Assembly: GCA_963731125.1 (NCBI GenBank)
Contig: CAVSVP010000006.1
Coordinates: 1-64,000 of the forward strand
Origin: CAVSVP01 sp963731125
Lineage (GTDB): Bacteria; Pseudomonadota; Gammaproteobacteria; Competibacterales; Competibacteraceae
Direction: 5' to 3'
DNA: 64,000 nucleotides
In this document: positions 51,205 through 61,333 of the stretch, in pieces
Numbering within the stretch: the first letter of the stretch is position 1
How the letters are laid out: each line of letters starts with the position of its first letter
Made by a program: the position numbers and the translations under genes
The notes under the pieces: generated by a model
The model's input: only the letters and a program-made list of their open reading frames with translations
What the model was told of the DNA's origin: nothing
Database searches by the model: none

Positions 51205-53307
51205 TTAGCAATGCCTACAATTATTTTCCTCTAAAGGCTGCGGTCGTCCGATGGCATAACCCTGAACAAAATCTACGCCAATTTTCCGAAGCGTTGCTAA
51301 AGTTGCGTCGTCTTCCACAAATCCCGCCACCGTTTTTATTTTCATTACCCGCCCGATTTCATTTATAGCTTTCACCAAGGCCTGGTCGACCGGATCCCTG
51401 ACGATATTCTTAATGAGAACTCGGTCAATCTTAAGAAAATCCACGGGTAAATTTTTAAGATAGGCGACTGAGGATAAGCCGCAACTGAATTCATCCAGCG
51501 CAAAATGACAACCCAGCGTCCGCAGTTCACTAATAAAATTTTGCACATGGGTAAGGTTGGCAATGGCTGCCGTCTCGGCCATTTCAAAGCAAATTTTATT
51601 CGGCGGGATTTGCCGTTGGGAAAATTGCTCAATGACGAATTTGATAAACGCCTCATCCGTGAGTGATTGCGCCGACAAATTAATAAAACACAGCGTGAAC
51701 TGCTCTAAGTCTTGGCGATGATCGGCGAACCATTTAAAGGCTGTGTTAATCACCCAGCGATCGAGTTTTGGCGAAAGCCGGTAGCGCTCAGCGACGGGGA
51801 GAAAGGCTCCAGGCATAATGATCCGCTGCTGTCTATCTTCCATCCGCACCAGCAGTTCATAGTAATGCTGCCTATCGTTTTGCTCTGCCAGCGCCAAAAT
51901 GGGCTGTTTATAAAGCAAGAAGCGGTCCTTGGCAAAGGCTCTTTGCAATTCGTTAATCTGTTGGTTTTCTTGATTGTCATTGACAGGCTCCAAAGGCTCT
52001 CCAAGATGCACGTGAACTCGGTTGCGCCCCCGACTTTTCGCTTCGTAACAGGCATTGTCCGCTACATTTAATACCTCGGTCACGGTTCCCATGGCTTCGG
52101 TAATGGAAACCAGCCCAATACTGGAACCGACCTTAAAACATTTGTTTTCCCAGAGAAATCGAAAACCTTCAATAGCACGGTGCACCTTAGCGGCGATCTG
52201 CCGAGCATGGTCTAATGAGCAATGCTCTAACAGCACCGCGAACTCATCGCCGCCGAGTCGGGCCAGAGTATCGCGTTTGCGGATCTGGCTACGGAGTAAG
52301 TTTCCTAACTGGCGCAGCAATTCATCGCCGGCCGTATGCCCGCAGGTATCATTGACGAATTTGAAACGATCCAGATCCAGATAACACAGCGCATGTTCGG
52401 TCTTGTTGGCATAAGCTGTTCTTAATACCCGTTGCAAACGCCGTTCAAATTCCCGACGATTGATCAGTCCCGTTAGAGGATCATGGCTAGCCTGATAGGT
52501 CAGTTGCTTGGATAATTTATGGGCCTCCGTAATATCCTCACAGACGATCAATATCGTTGGTTCACCATTACCTCCTTCGATTAGCCGGGCGGTCTCTTTT
52601 GCCCGAAATAAGGATCCATCTCTGCGCACTTTATAATTTTCCCAGCATTGCACAACAGCCGGGTTTGCCAAACAGTCTTGCGTATGCCGCTGCAATGACA
52701 GTTTACCCTTTTCATCGTAGAACGCCGACGCCGGCATGCCTTTCAACTCGTTAGCCTCAAAACCTAGCTGTTGCGCGGCAAAATAGTTGGCTGAGATAAT
52801 ATCGCCATGCGGATCAAGCGTAAAAAACATGACCGGGGCGTCATCATAAAGTATCCGAAACCGTTTTTCGCTTTCCCGGAGCGCTTTCAGGGCAGCAGCA
52901 TTTTCCCACTCCAGCCGAATCTGCGCAAAACAGCGATTGAGTACCGCCAGCAGTTCATTGGGGTGAAACGGCTTGCACAAATAACTGTGTGCACCCGCAT
53001 GCAGCGCGTCGATGGCCGTATCCGTCGAAGCATAAGCGGTCATAATCACACACAGGAGTTCCGGGTGCTGTTGCTTAAGCAGGGGTATCAGGTCAATACC
53101 ACTGCTATTTCCCAAATTAATGTCGATCAACGCCACCGCGGCAGAAAAATCTTTCAGCTGCTGAAGAGCGGCCGGCGCGCTGCCGGCCACTGCCACCTCG
53201 TAATGCTGAAATTCCAGGATATAGCGCAGGCTCTCGGCGAAATCCTGGTTATCATCAATGATAAGTACGCGATGATCATGGTAAGCAAACTGCGACGCAC
53301 TGTTCAT
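51205..53307 (-). CDS. REC-PAS-GGDEF-EAL signalling protein
   Basis: The 700-residue protein has an N-terminal receiver (phospho-acceptor D62 in ALIDINLG), a PAS domain (KRFRILYDDAPVMFFTLDPHG), a GGDEF domain with intact signature ARLGGDEFAVLLE, and an EAL-type domain. In the EAL part the signature is ELL in YYELLVRME. The loop expected to read DDFG is ALDEFSCGLSS, and the late glutamate is replaced (VAGFVEDD). The protein should make c-di-GMP with its GGDEF domain, and phosphodiesterase activity is doubtful. The receiver suggests control by a histidine kinase nearby. Confidence 0.87.
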   Translation of the reverse strand: MNSASQFAYHDHRVLIIDDNQDFAESLRYILEFQHYEVAVAGSAPAALQQLKDFSAAVALIDINLGNSSGIDLIPLLKQQHPELLCVIMTAYASTDTAIDALHAGAHSYLCKPFHPNELLAVLNRCFAQIRLEWENAAALKALRESEKRFRILYDDAPVMFFTLDPHGDIISANYFAAQQLGFEANELKGMPASAFYDEKGKLSLQRHTQDCLANPAVVQCWENYKVRRDGSLFRAKETARLIEGGNGEPTILIVCEDITEAHKLSKQLTYQASHDPLTGLINRREFERRLQRVLRTAYANKTEHALCYLDLDRFKFVNDTCGHTAGDELLRQLGNLLRSQIRKRDTLARLGGDEFAVLLEHCSLDHARQIAAKVHRAIEGFRFLWENKCFKVGSSIGLVSITEAMGTVTEVLNVADNACYEAKSRGRNRVHVHLGEPLEPVNDNQENQQINELQRAFAKDRFLLYKQPILALAEQNDRQHYYELLVRMEDRQQRIIMPGAFLPVAERYRLSPKLDRWVINTAFKWFADHRQDLEQFTLCFINLSAQSLTDEAFIKFVIEQFSQRQIPPNKICFEMAETAAIANLTHVQNFISELRTLGCHFALDEFSCGLSSVAYLKNLPVDFLKIDRVLIKNIVRDPVDQALVKAINEIGRVMKIKTVAGFVEDDATLATLRKIGVDFVQGYAIGRPQPLEENNCRHC

Positions 53308-53432
53308 GGATGGTATGAGTTGCCTTTTCAGGAAGCCACATAACGATAAGCTACTGAATGGAAAAAGATTTTTGATTCAGGCACTTTGACAAACAATAGA
53401 CTTATTGCAAAAATGAGCCCTGAGACGCCGGT

Positions 53433-53523
53433 GCTGGAAGGTGTCACCCGCAGCACACAGGGAAGTAGGCGGTAGCGAATCTCCTCAGAACGGCAGGGTT
53501 GAGCGGCGGTTACGCCTTCCAGC
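53433..53523. repeat. Imperfect inverted repeat of about 20 bp arms
   Basis: GCTGGAAGGTGTCACCCGC at the left pairs imperfectly with the complement of GCGGTTACGCCTTCCAGC at the right. The 91 bp unit could form a hairpin or be a small mobile element. It directly abuts the dispersed repeat at 53526. Confidence 0.45.
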
Positions 53524-53525
53524 CC

Positions 53526-53561
53526 GGACAGCTAGCGTCTGACCGATGCAAGAAGTCTAAT
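53526..53561 (+). repeat. Dispersed 36 bp repeat, copy 1
   Basis: GGACAGCTAGCGTCTGACC and the following GATGCAAGAAGTCTAAT match 61709-61744 in the same orientation with four differences. Both copies lie between genes of the signalling block. Confidence 0.6.
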
Positions 53562-53717
53562 CAAGCTAAACAGCGAACCCATGACATGTTTTAGCGAGAC
53601 AGGCTAAATTGTCAAGCAAGTTGCTTGCCAGTCAATATTTTTAGAAAAAGAGCCAAATTTATCCCTGGTCATCTAGGCGACCGCCAATACCTCGGCACCC
53701 GCAAAGCACTGGCAGAA

Positions 53718-54086
53718 TCACGAAGCCTCTAAAAGATTCTTCAGCGTTTCGAGATTGACCGGTTTAAGCAAATGCTGATCGAATCCGGCTTCCTTGGCAC
53801 GGCGCAGATCTTCTTCCTGTCCGTAGCCCGTTAAAGCGATTAACCGGATTTCTCGTGCGCCCCCCTCTCTTAAGCGCTGCGCTACTTCATAACCGTCCAG
53901 ATCCGGCAATCCAATATCCAGCAGGACGATATCGGGCCGTAGACTGTCGACGCTGGCAAGCGCCGTCTCGCCATCCAGGGCGGTATGCGTTTCATGCCCC
54001 AGGGCACGAAGCAAGGCAGCGAGCGATACCGCCGCATCTTCATTATCATCAACAATCAGAATCCGTCGGGAATGGGTTTGCTTCAT
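53718..54086 (-). CDS. Response regulator, receiver domain only
   Basis: The 122-residue lone receiver has the acidic pocket ILIVDDNEDA, the phospho-acceptor Asp in IVLLDIGLPDLDGYE, ALTGYGQEED and LKPVN. It resembles the receiver at the end of the 1621-residue hybrid kinase (FLDIGLPGMDGY, ALTGYGQEEDIQRAKAAGFDHH), so it may be a phosphorelay partner of that protein, whose gene ends 235 bp upstream in transcription order (54322). Confidence 0.85.
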   Translation of the reverse strand: MKQTHSRRILIVDDNEDAAVSLAALLRALGHETHTALDGETALASVDSLRPDIVLLDIGLPDLDGYEVAQRLREGGAREIRLIALTGYGQEEDLRRAKEAGFDQHLLKPVNLETLKNLLEAS

Positions 54087-54321
54087 CGATTTCTTAATCT
54101 CGTTTTCAAGGTTTTGTTTGGCCCTGCTTGCTCTTAGTTCGACTTTGTCACAGGCGCAAAGAAACCTTTTGTAGAATGCACCCTAACGCCCCATTTAACA
54201 AAGTAGCATGCATTAAAACATACCTTGCGCATTTTCCTAATGAAACGTTTGGTTACAAATATTTACGAACATCACAGACAGTTTTTAACGGATTGCCGCT
54301 TAGGGCCTTCCTTAAAGCCGG

Positions 54322-57300
54322 CTAGCCCAGCAGTGTTTCTAACACCTTCAGCGTAACCGGCTTTAAGATATGATGGTCAAAACCTGCTGCCTTGGCTCGT
54401 TGGATATCTTCCTCCTGACCGTATCCTGTCAGTGCCACCAGCATCAGAGAATTCTGATACGCCTTGCGCAAACAACGGGCCACCGTATAACCATCCATTC
54501 CCGGTAAGCCGATATCCAGAAATACCACTTCCGGCGCGAAGCGATGCACCGCTTCCAACGCAGCTTGGCCATCGTAAACTGTCTGCACCTCATGCCCCAG
54601 ACCGCTTAGCACAACCGCAAGCGAATTCGCTAAATCTTGATTGTCATCGACCACCAGCACCCGCCGTGAAGAGTTATCCGCCGATGCGTCCTGTCGAGAA
54701 TCTGACGTCTCAGCCGCCGGTGTCCGCCCTTTCACCGGTAATGGCAGGCGCACGGTGAATTCACTGCCCTGACCGGAGCCTCTGCTAAATGCTTGAACCG
54801 TGCCGCCGTGCATCGCAACTAATTGTCGCACCAAGGTAAGACCCAGACCTAGGCCACCTTGGGACCGGGCCAACGAACGATGGGCCTGAGAGAACACGTC
54901 AAAAACATGGGGCAGCATATCGGCAGCGATACCAATCCCTTGATCGCGCACTTTAATCACGACCTCGCGGCTCTCCCGCCGTGCGGTTAACTCGATACGT
55001 CCGTTTTCTTCCATAAACTTGGCGGCATTGGTTAAAAGATTAGCCACCACCTGGGTTAATCGGGTCGGGTCGGCTTCTAAGCTTAGAGGTTCCGCCGGCA
55101 AGGAAATCTGCAGTTCATGGTTACGCTTTGCAATCAGCGGATTCACCATTTCAACGGCCTGAGCGATAACGGCAGCCAAATCCACGACGATCTTTTGCAG
55201 TTCAATTCGGCCGCGCGTAATCCGTGCCACATCCAGCAAATCGTCTACCAAATGTCGCAATTGCTCCACTTGACGATCAAGAATATCCCGCGCCCACTGC
55301 AGTTTGGGGTCTAACTCGACAGGTTGCGGCATCTTGAGTATTTCGACGACATTGCGGATGGGCGCCAGAGGATTGCGCAGTTCATGCGCGAGCATCGCCA
55401 AAAACTCATTTTTACGCTGATCTGCTTCCAGCAGCCGGCGGGTCTGTTCACGCAACTTGACCTCGTTGGCCTGCAGCGTCTGTTCCATCTGCTTGCGAGT
55501 GGTGATGTCCACCATCACACCCACAGAACCACGCACCTTGCCGGCCTCATCGTGTAAAGGTGAAGCATATTCCAGCAGGCTAATAACACTGCCATCGCCG
55601 CGGACAACGTCCAGTTCCACATCATGAAGGGAAACATTATGGGCTGCCGCATATTGCATCGGCAACTCTTGCGGAGTCATTTCCTTACCCTCGCGCAGTA
55701 CCTTAAAGGGCAACCGTTCCGCGGCACCTTGGCTCTTCGAGGCATTTTCGCCAGACTCAATGCCAAGCAATGCCGCACCGGCCTGATTAGAGGTGATCAG
55801 CCGGCACTGCGGATCATGAGCGACAGAAATACCCACTGGAGCCACATCAAGCAAGATCTGCAGCTCATCCAAACGCCGCCGCAGTTCCCGATTCAGGTGA
55901 TCCACCTGAGCTTTGATGTGTTTGCGCTCAGTAACGTCCATGGCCATGCTGATAATCAGGCGGCGCCCATCGGGAATTTCACCCAGGGGAGAGGAATGAA
56001 AATGCCAGGTTCGCTCGTGGCCATCCTTAGTGCGGATCACGAATTCTCCCTCGTCGAAACAGCGATTTATTTTGAATATTTTATCAATTGAGGATCTTAT
56101 TTCGTCTTTGCGTTCGCCGTAAGCCTTCTCCGTCCACTCTGCAAGGGTGGGAATTTCCTCCGGCTGATAGCCGGTCAACGCCGACCATTCCCGACTGAGC
56201 AGGCGTATTTCACCGTCCTCGGCAATCAAGGCAACGGGCAGGGGCGCATCGATAACCACCCGGCGCAGCTGCTCTTCCCGCGCCGCAATTTCCTGCTCGA
56301 CAGTTTTTCGCTCGGTGATATCGACGCACGAACCGATATAACCTGCAAATTCATCTTCTGGCAACCGGCGTGGGCCACCCTCTTCCAGGAGCCAGCGGTA
56401 CTCACCGTCCGCACGCCGTAGGCGATATTCAACGCGAAAAGGCTGCCGGCGCTTAAGGGCCGCCGCCCTTAGCTGCATATAACGTTGCCCATCGTCCGGG
56501 TGCATTCCCTGTTTCCAGCCTTCATGGAGTTCCTGTTCCATGGAACGTCCGGTGAATGTTAACCAGGCTTTGTTAAAAAAGGTGCGATGGGCCTTTAAGT
56601 CACTCATCCAGATCAACACCGGTGAGCTATCGCTCAGCAGACGAAAGCGCTGCTCGCTTTCCCGCAGCGTATTTTCCGCACGTTTAGGTTCGGTGATATC
56701 CATAAAGGTGACCACCACACCTTCGATGCGGTTATCCTGAGTACGATAGGGCAGGATGCTCCGCAAATACCAGCGGTTATCCTCGGCGCTTATCTCCCTT
56801 TCCAGGGGCTGCAGGGTTTCAAGCACCGTCCTTGCATCGGGCAATAGATCCGGATCGGTAAACTTGCGGGCAATATGGTCAAGGGGTCGATCGACATCTG
56901 AAGCGATCAAATTCAGCAAGCGATGCGTCGCCCGGGTAAACCATTTAACACAGCATTTGGTGTCGAGGAAAATAGTGGCGATATCTGTGCTGCTAAGCAA
57001 ATTACTTAGATCGTTGGTAGCGGCTTCCAGCTCATTGACCTTGTCCTCGAGTTGACTGTTTAGCGTCGTTAACTCTTCGTTCAACGACTGGAGTTCTTCC
57101 TTTGAGGTTTCCAGCTCTTCGTTGGTGGACTGAAGCTCCTCATTCATGGACATCATCTCTTCATTGGAGGTCTTCAGTTCCTCGTTGGAAGTAATCAATT
57201 CCTCGATGGTGCCCTGCAGTTCTTCCTTAGTGACCTTTAATTCGTCCTCCAAACTGCGCACGAGGTTCTCATCGACTTCGCTAGACTCTCGTGGAGCTCG

Positions 57301-59184
57301 GGTCGCAACCGTAAGTTTCCTTGCCTCGGCAAAGACAACGAGTAACGCACCCTCGCTGTTCATACTGTGGGGCACGGGAATGACGGTAGTACTCACCGGA
57401 TACCAGGCATCGCCCCGTTTGATACGCACAGGACTCACGGTGGCAGTTTGCTTGCTTTGCTGGGTCTTGCGGATAGCCGCGCGCAGTTTGGTGCCAAGTC
57501 CATCACGGGCCATGACTAACAGGTCATCAGTGGGATGCCCGGTCGGCTGAACGATATAACCCTCAGTGGCGCCGAAGTAGTAAAGCACTTCGCACTTAGC
57601 ATTAATCAAGACACAGGGCGGTCCATAGTGCCGCAGCAAAAGTTGCTGAGTGATCTCGGCGAAACTGATTTTCCGAACCGGCAAGGTAACAGCGGGTGTC
57701 GCTCCCTGATGGGGTTGTACCGGTTCCGCGGCGACCAGCGGAAAATCGAGGGTGCCATGCCAGAGACGTTCGCTGCGGCGGTAAATACGCCATTTCTTGG
57801 AAAGGGGCTTAAATAAATTCTGTTGCGAACCGACGGTCTCCGAACTACCCAGCATCAGACAGCCGTTCTCTCTAAGCGTAAAATGAAAAAGGGCAATGAC
57901 CTTCCTTTGCAGTTCCGGCTCCAGATAAATCAGCAAATTACGGCAGCTGATCAGATCCAGCCTGGAAAAGGGTGGATCACTGATTAAATTTTGCAGGGCA
58001 AAAACCACCATTTCCCGGAGTTGCTTATTGATTTGAAAACTATTTTCCTGCTTGATAAAAAACCGGGCCAAGCGCTCAGGCGTCAATGCCGCTGCAATAC
58101 TATCCGGATAGAGTCCAGCCCGGGCAAATTCCAAAGCCTGCTTGTCCAGATCGGTGGCAAAAATCTGGATATTGGGATGTTTATGAACCGCTTCCAGCTG
58201 TTCCACCAATAACATGGCGATCGTATAGGCTTCCTCGCCGGTGGCGCAGCCCGGCACCCAAATGCGAATGGGTACATCGCCATGGGCTTGCCTCACCAGC
58301 GGCAAAAGCACTTTTCCCTGCAGCGTCTGCCAGGCCTCCAGCTCCCGGAAAAAACTGGTCACGCTGATCAAAAGATCCTTGATCAGGGCTTTGGCTTCCT
58401 CAGGACGGTCACGAAGATACTCAGTATATTCAGCAAACAGCTCAACATGGTTAAGGCTCATCCGCCGCTGAATGCGGCGAATCAAGGTATTCTTTTTATA
58501 ACAGTGAAAATCGTAGCCAAGCCGCGCCTGCAAAATGGCTAGAATGTTCTTAATATCGTTCTGAACCTTCTCCTCCAATGGCTTAAGCGCGGTATCACTC
58601 TGAATATATGAGTGCGTTACGTAGCGAATTAATACCTCCGGCATTTTTTCCACGGGCAGCACGTGATCCACCAAACCCGTAGTAATGGCGCTACGTGGCA
58701 TGCCGTCGTGCTGAGCCGTTTCCGGCGATTGCACCATGGCCATTCCGCCTTTGGCCTTGACTTCCTTAAGCCCTAACATGCCGTCACTACCGGTGCCCGT
58801 GAGCATGATACAAATCGCTTTTTCCTGCCGGTCATCGGCCAAGGAGCGGAAAAAGTGATCGATGGGCATGCGCATGCCGCGCTGCTCCGCGGGTTCACTT
58901 AGCCGAATCACGCCATTTGTGATCGTCAGATAGGTATTGGGGGGAATGATGTAAACACAATCAGGCTCCACAGCCATGCGGTCTTCCGCCTGGGTTACCG
59001 ACATAGCTGTGCATTTGGTAAGAAGCTCTGCCATCAGGCTTTCATGAGTCGGGTCCAGGTGTTGTACCAGGACAAAGCCGATATTGGTAGGAGGCGGTAT
59101 ATTGCTAAAAAACCTTCTTAACGCATCCAAACCGCCGGCCGAAGCACCGATACCGACAATAGGAAACCTATGTCCAGTGCGCAT
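54322..59184 (-). CDS. CheB-CheR-PAS hybrid histidine kinase with receiver
   Basis: The product is 1621 residues from the ATG at 59184, which has AGGGG upstream. Domain order is as follows. CheB methylesterase is at about 10-190 (GIGASAGGL, VQHLDPTHE, GTGSDGMLG provide the Ser, His and Asp). CheR methyltransferase is at about 200-470 (VTSFFRE, WVPGCATGEEAYTIAML). A PAS-like segment and a long coiled coil rich in SNEELKTSNEE-type repeats follow at about 660-750. Then come about four PAS domains, HisKA (FLAMLAHELRNPLAPIRN), HATPase (VANLLTNAAKF, VRDQGIGIA, GGLGLGLTLVRQL) and a C-terminal receiver (DIGLPGMDGYT). It likely integrates a chemotaxis-like methylation module with a phosphorelay. A broken paralog is at 41549-44862. 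Confidence 0.88.
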   Translation of the reverse strand: MRTGHRFPIVGIGASAGGLDALRRFFSNIPPPTNIGFVLVQHLDPTHESLMAELLTKCTAMSVTQAEDRMAVEPDCVYIIPPNTYLTITNGVIRLSEPAEQRGMRMPIDHFFRSLADDRQEKAICIMLTGTGSDGMLGLKEVKAKGGMAMVQSPETAQHDGMPRSAITTGLVDHVLPVEKMPEVLIRYVTHSYIQSDTALKPLEEKVQNDIKNILAILQARLGYDFHCYKKNTLIRRIQRRMSLNHVELFAEYTEYLRDRPEEAKALIKDLLISVTSFFRELEAWQTLQGKVLLPLVRQAHGDVPIRIWVPGCATGEEAYTIAMLLVEQLEAVHKHPNIQIFATDLDKQALEFARAGLYPDSIAAALTPERLARFFIKQENSFQINKQLREMVVFALQNLISDPPFSRLDLISCRNLLIYLEPELQRKVIALFHFTLRENGCLMLGSSETVGSQQNLFKPLSKKWRIYRRSERLWHGTLDFPLVAAEPVQPHQGATPAVTLPVRKISFAEITQQLLLRHYGPPCVLINAKCEVLYYFGATEGYIVQPTGHPTDDLLVMARDGLGTKLRAAIRKTQQSKQTATVSPVRIKRGDAWYPVSTTVIPVPHSMNSEGALLVVFAEARKLTVATRAPRESSEVDENLVRSLEDELKVTKEELQGTIEELITSNEELKTSNEEMMSMNEELQSTNEELETSKEELQSLNEELTTLNSQLEDKVNELEAATNDLSNLLSSTDIATIFLDTKCCVKWFTRATHRLLNLIASDVDRPLDHIARKFTDPDLLPDARTVLETLQPLEREISAEDNRWYLRSILPYRTQDNRIEGVVVTFMDITEPKRAENTLRESEQRFRLLSDSSPVLIWMSDLKAHRTFFNKAWLTFTGRSMEQELHEGWKQGMHPDDGQRYMQLRAAALKRRQPFRVEYRLRRADGEYRWLLEEGGPRRLPEDEFAGYIGSCVDITERKTVEQEIAAREEQLRRVVIDAPLPVALIAEDGEIRLLSREWSALTGYQPEEIPTLAEWTEKAYGERKDEIRSSIDKIFKINRCFDEGEFVIRTKDGHERTWHFHSSPLGEIPDGRRLIISMAMDVTERKHIKAQVDHLNRELRRRLDELQILLDVAPVGISVAHDPQCRLITSNQAGAALLGIESGENASKSQGAAERLPFKVLREGKEMTPQELPMQYAAAHNVSLHDVELDVVRGDGSVISLLEYASPLHDEAGKVRGSVGVMVDITTRKQMEQTLQANEVKLREQTRRLLEADQRKNEFLAMLAHELRNPLAPIRNVVEILKMPQPVELDPKLQWARDILDRQVEQLRHLVDDLLDVARITRGRIELQKIVVDLAAVIAQAVEMVNPLIAKRNHELQISLPAEPLSLEADPTRLTQVVANLLTNAAKFMEENGRIELTARRESREVVIKVRDQGIGIAADMLPHVFDVFSQAHRSLARSQGGLGLGLTLVRQLVAMHGGTVQAFSRGSGQGSEFTVRLPLPVKGRTPAAETSDSRQDASADNSSRRVLVVDDNQDLANSLAVVLSGLGHEVQTVYDGQAALEAVHRFAPEVVFLDIGLPGMDGYTVARCLRKAYQNSLMLVALTGYGQEEDIQRAKAAGFDHHILKPVTLKVLETLLG

Positions 59185-59325
59185 TTTTTCCCCTTGTGTC
59201 ATTTTATGCCGCCGTTCGCACAGCTCTTGTTTAAACGTCCCCAATTAACGTGGTTTAAGCTTATGGCATTACCAGTACAAGGCTGGGCCAAAGCGTGGAA
59301 ACATGGCGCTGCCGATTAGCCGTAG

Positions 59326-61185
59326 CTATGGTTGCCCGGTCAGGAGATTGCCGGTAATCGACTGAGTGCGGTTTGCTGAAACTCGGTCGCCGGCGTAGAC
59401 CGGCAGCATGATTCGAAAGCAGGTGCCTTTGCCAAGTTCCGTATCGACTTGTATTTTTCCCTTATGCCGCTCAATAATGGCTCGAGAAACATATAAGCCA
59501 ACACCGGTACCGGTATCCCGAGTGGTAAAGTGCATCTCGAAAATTTTGCCGATCAGTGCCGAAGGAATACCAGACCCTGTGTCGCAGATGGCCAGTAAAG
59601 CCTGCTTTACCACTTTCGTTAGTTGAACCGTTAGCTCACCCCCCTTAGGCATTGCCTCCAAGGCATTAACCAAGATATTCAGCAAAGCCTGTTGCAATTG
59701 ACTGGAGTCGCCGAAAATTTCTACGGGTTGTTCCGGTAAATCGATTTTTAAGACCACCTGCTGCCGCCGTGCCTGGGGCGCCAATAAAATATTTAGACCC
59801 TCGATAACTTCCCGCAAATCAAACCCGGAACGGCTATCGGAGTAAATCGGTTTGCCCTGCTCCAGTAGAATGCTTAACAAGCGATTCAGACGCTTTAATT
59901 CCTGCAGCAATATCGTCACATAGCGCGCTTGCTGCCCGCGCCGTTCAGCCTCATCCAGCGGCGCATGTTGAGCAAAGCTCTGTTGCAGCAGTTCGAGGTT
60001 TATCACCATAGCGTTGAGCGGCGCCCGAATATCGTGGGCCGCACCGGTATAAAGCCGCGAGAGCCCACGGAGCCGCGTTGCCGCTCGCAGGTCTGCTTCC
60101 AGGGCATCGATCATCTCGCGGTCTTTCATCAAAACCAGGCAGCCCTTCCACTGACGCTGCTCCAAGGCGTAGATCTCCAGACGTAACCGCCGGGCGGTCC
60201 CCTCGACACCAACCTCAAGATCCAGCATGTCCACGAGGGCACCGTCCTGGCGCATCCGGGCGATGACCTCATCCAGGTTTGTTTTGCAAGCCTCCAAGCA
60301 CGCGTCTAGGTTGTCCGGGCGGTTCCCAACCAGCATATCCTTGGCGGCGTCGCTGACGAATTCCGCTTTACCCTCGGGTCCCAGTAAAATGACGCCAATT
60401 TTTACCACTCTTGCTAACGTATCGAGTTCTCTTCTTGCCAAATCGGCCTCGCTGCGGGCTTCCCTAAGTTTTTTACCCAGCTTACCGGCGGCTTGCCGTA
60501 CCCCGACAAATTCGTCTTTGACGATTACCATGGGGTCGGCAGCGTCTTTCATTGCCCCTTCAAGCAAAGTGGTAAGCCCTTTACCGAGACGATTAAACTG
60601 AAGCTGGAGCAGCAGGCCCAGGCCAACGACGGCTACCAGTCCCATTAACGCGGCAATCAGCAGACGTGAGTAGAGCTGATCAAAAAGCGCGGCGATCGGC
60701 TGGTTATCCAGCGACATGCGGAGATACCCCAGCAGCTTGCCCCGCTGAGTAAGAGGAATAAACAGCGTGTGCTTGCCCAGGCTAAACCATTTATCAAAAG
60801 TGCTAAGCGTTCGCGGCGCCCGCTCGTCGGTAAAGAGCTCCCGCGCATTGGGAAAACGCCTGCCGAGCTGGTTTTCATCATCACTCGCCATGACTTTACC
60901 CTGGGCATCGACGACGTCGATGGAGGTCAACAGCGTCGACCTTTCCCGGGTTGTCTCCACGGTCTTTTTCAAAGTTGCCCGGGCCTCCGGATCACCGCGC
61001 AGGAGACGCTCCATCACGACCTCGTGCAGGGCTGCATTCACCTGCCTGCCGATCAACAAAGCGGTGTCTTCCATTACCCCTTTTGTCGCTGTACGCAGAT
61101 CACTTTGAACCCAAATGATTATCAACCCCAGCATGACAAGATAGAAAACAAGCAGCAACAGCATGCTCTTGAATGCGATTCTCAT
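59326..61185 (-). CDS. Membrane-bound sensor histidine kinase
   Basis: The 619-residue protein has an N-terminal membrane helix (MLLLLVFYLVMLGLIIIWV), a periplasmic sensor region and a second helix near residue 180 (LIAALMGLVAVVGLGLLLQL). A linker with a HAMP-like helical stretch and a PAS-like segment (VKIGVILLGPEGKAEFVSDAA) follow. The kinase core has the H-box YTGAAHDIRAPLNAMVIN, N-box QQALLNILVNALEAM, CDTGSGIPSAL and TRDTGTGVGLYVSR. The D-box and G2-box are intact, so it should be active. No receiver is fused, and a partner may be one of the lone receivers nearby. Confidence 0.87.
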   Translation of the reverse strand: MRIAFKSMLLLLVFYLVMLGLIIIWVQSDLRTATKGVMEDTALLIGRQVNAALHEVVMERLLRGDPEARATLKKTVETTRERSTLLTSIDVVDAQGKVMASDDENQLGRRFPNARELFTDERAPRTLSTFDKWFSLGKHTLFIPLTQRGKLLGYLRMSLDNQPIAALFDQLYSRLLIAALMGLVAVVGLGLLLQLQFNRLGKGLTTLLEGAMKDAADPMVIVKDEFVGVRQAAGKLGKKLREARSEADLARRELDTLARVVKIGVILLGPEGKAEFVSDAAKDMLVGNRPDNLDACLEACKTNLDEVIARMRQDGALVDMLDLEVGVEGTARRLRLEIYALEQRQWKGCLVLMKDREMIDALEADLRAATRLRGLSRLYTGAAHDIRAPLNAMVINLELLQQSFAQHAPLDEAERRGQQARYVTILLQELKRLNRLLSILLEQGKPIYSDSRSGFDLREVIEGLNILLAPQARRQQVVLKIDLPEQPVEIFGDSSQLQQALLNILVNALEAMPKGGELTVQLTKVVKQALLAICDTGSGIPSALIGKIFEMHFTTRDTGTGVGLYVSRAIIERHKGKIQVDTELGKGTCFRIMLPVYAGDRVSANRTQSITGNLLTGQP

Positions 61186-61333
61186 GAAAAACCGTTCTCA
61201 AGCAGCAGTGAGTTATAAACGATACAGCGCACGCACACTAAGCACACTCCTAAAAGCGGGAGCCTTGATTTATCCGTTAATCGCTTGCAAAAAGCGATTT
61301 ATTTGACTTAAAAAAATCTGCAATTAATGAATA

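Larger units (their letters stand above)
53308..53717. other. Intergenic region with repeats, no gene seen
   Basis: About 400 bp between the REC-PAS-GGDEF-EAL gene and the lone receiver gene. It holds an imperfect inverted repeat at 53433-53523 and a dispersed 36 bp repeat at 53526-53561, both described separately. I see no open reading frame with a ribosome-binding site. Confidence 0.45.
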
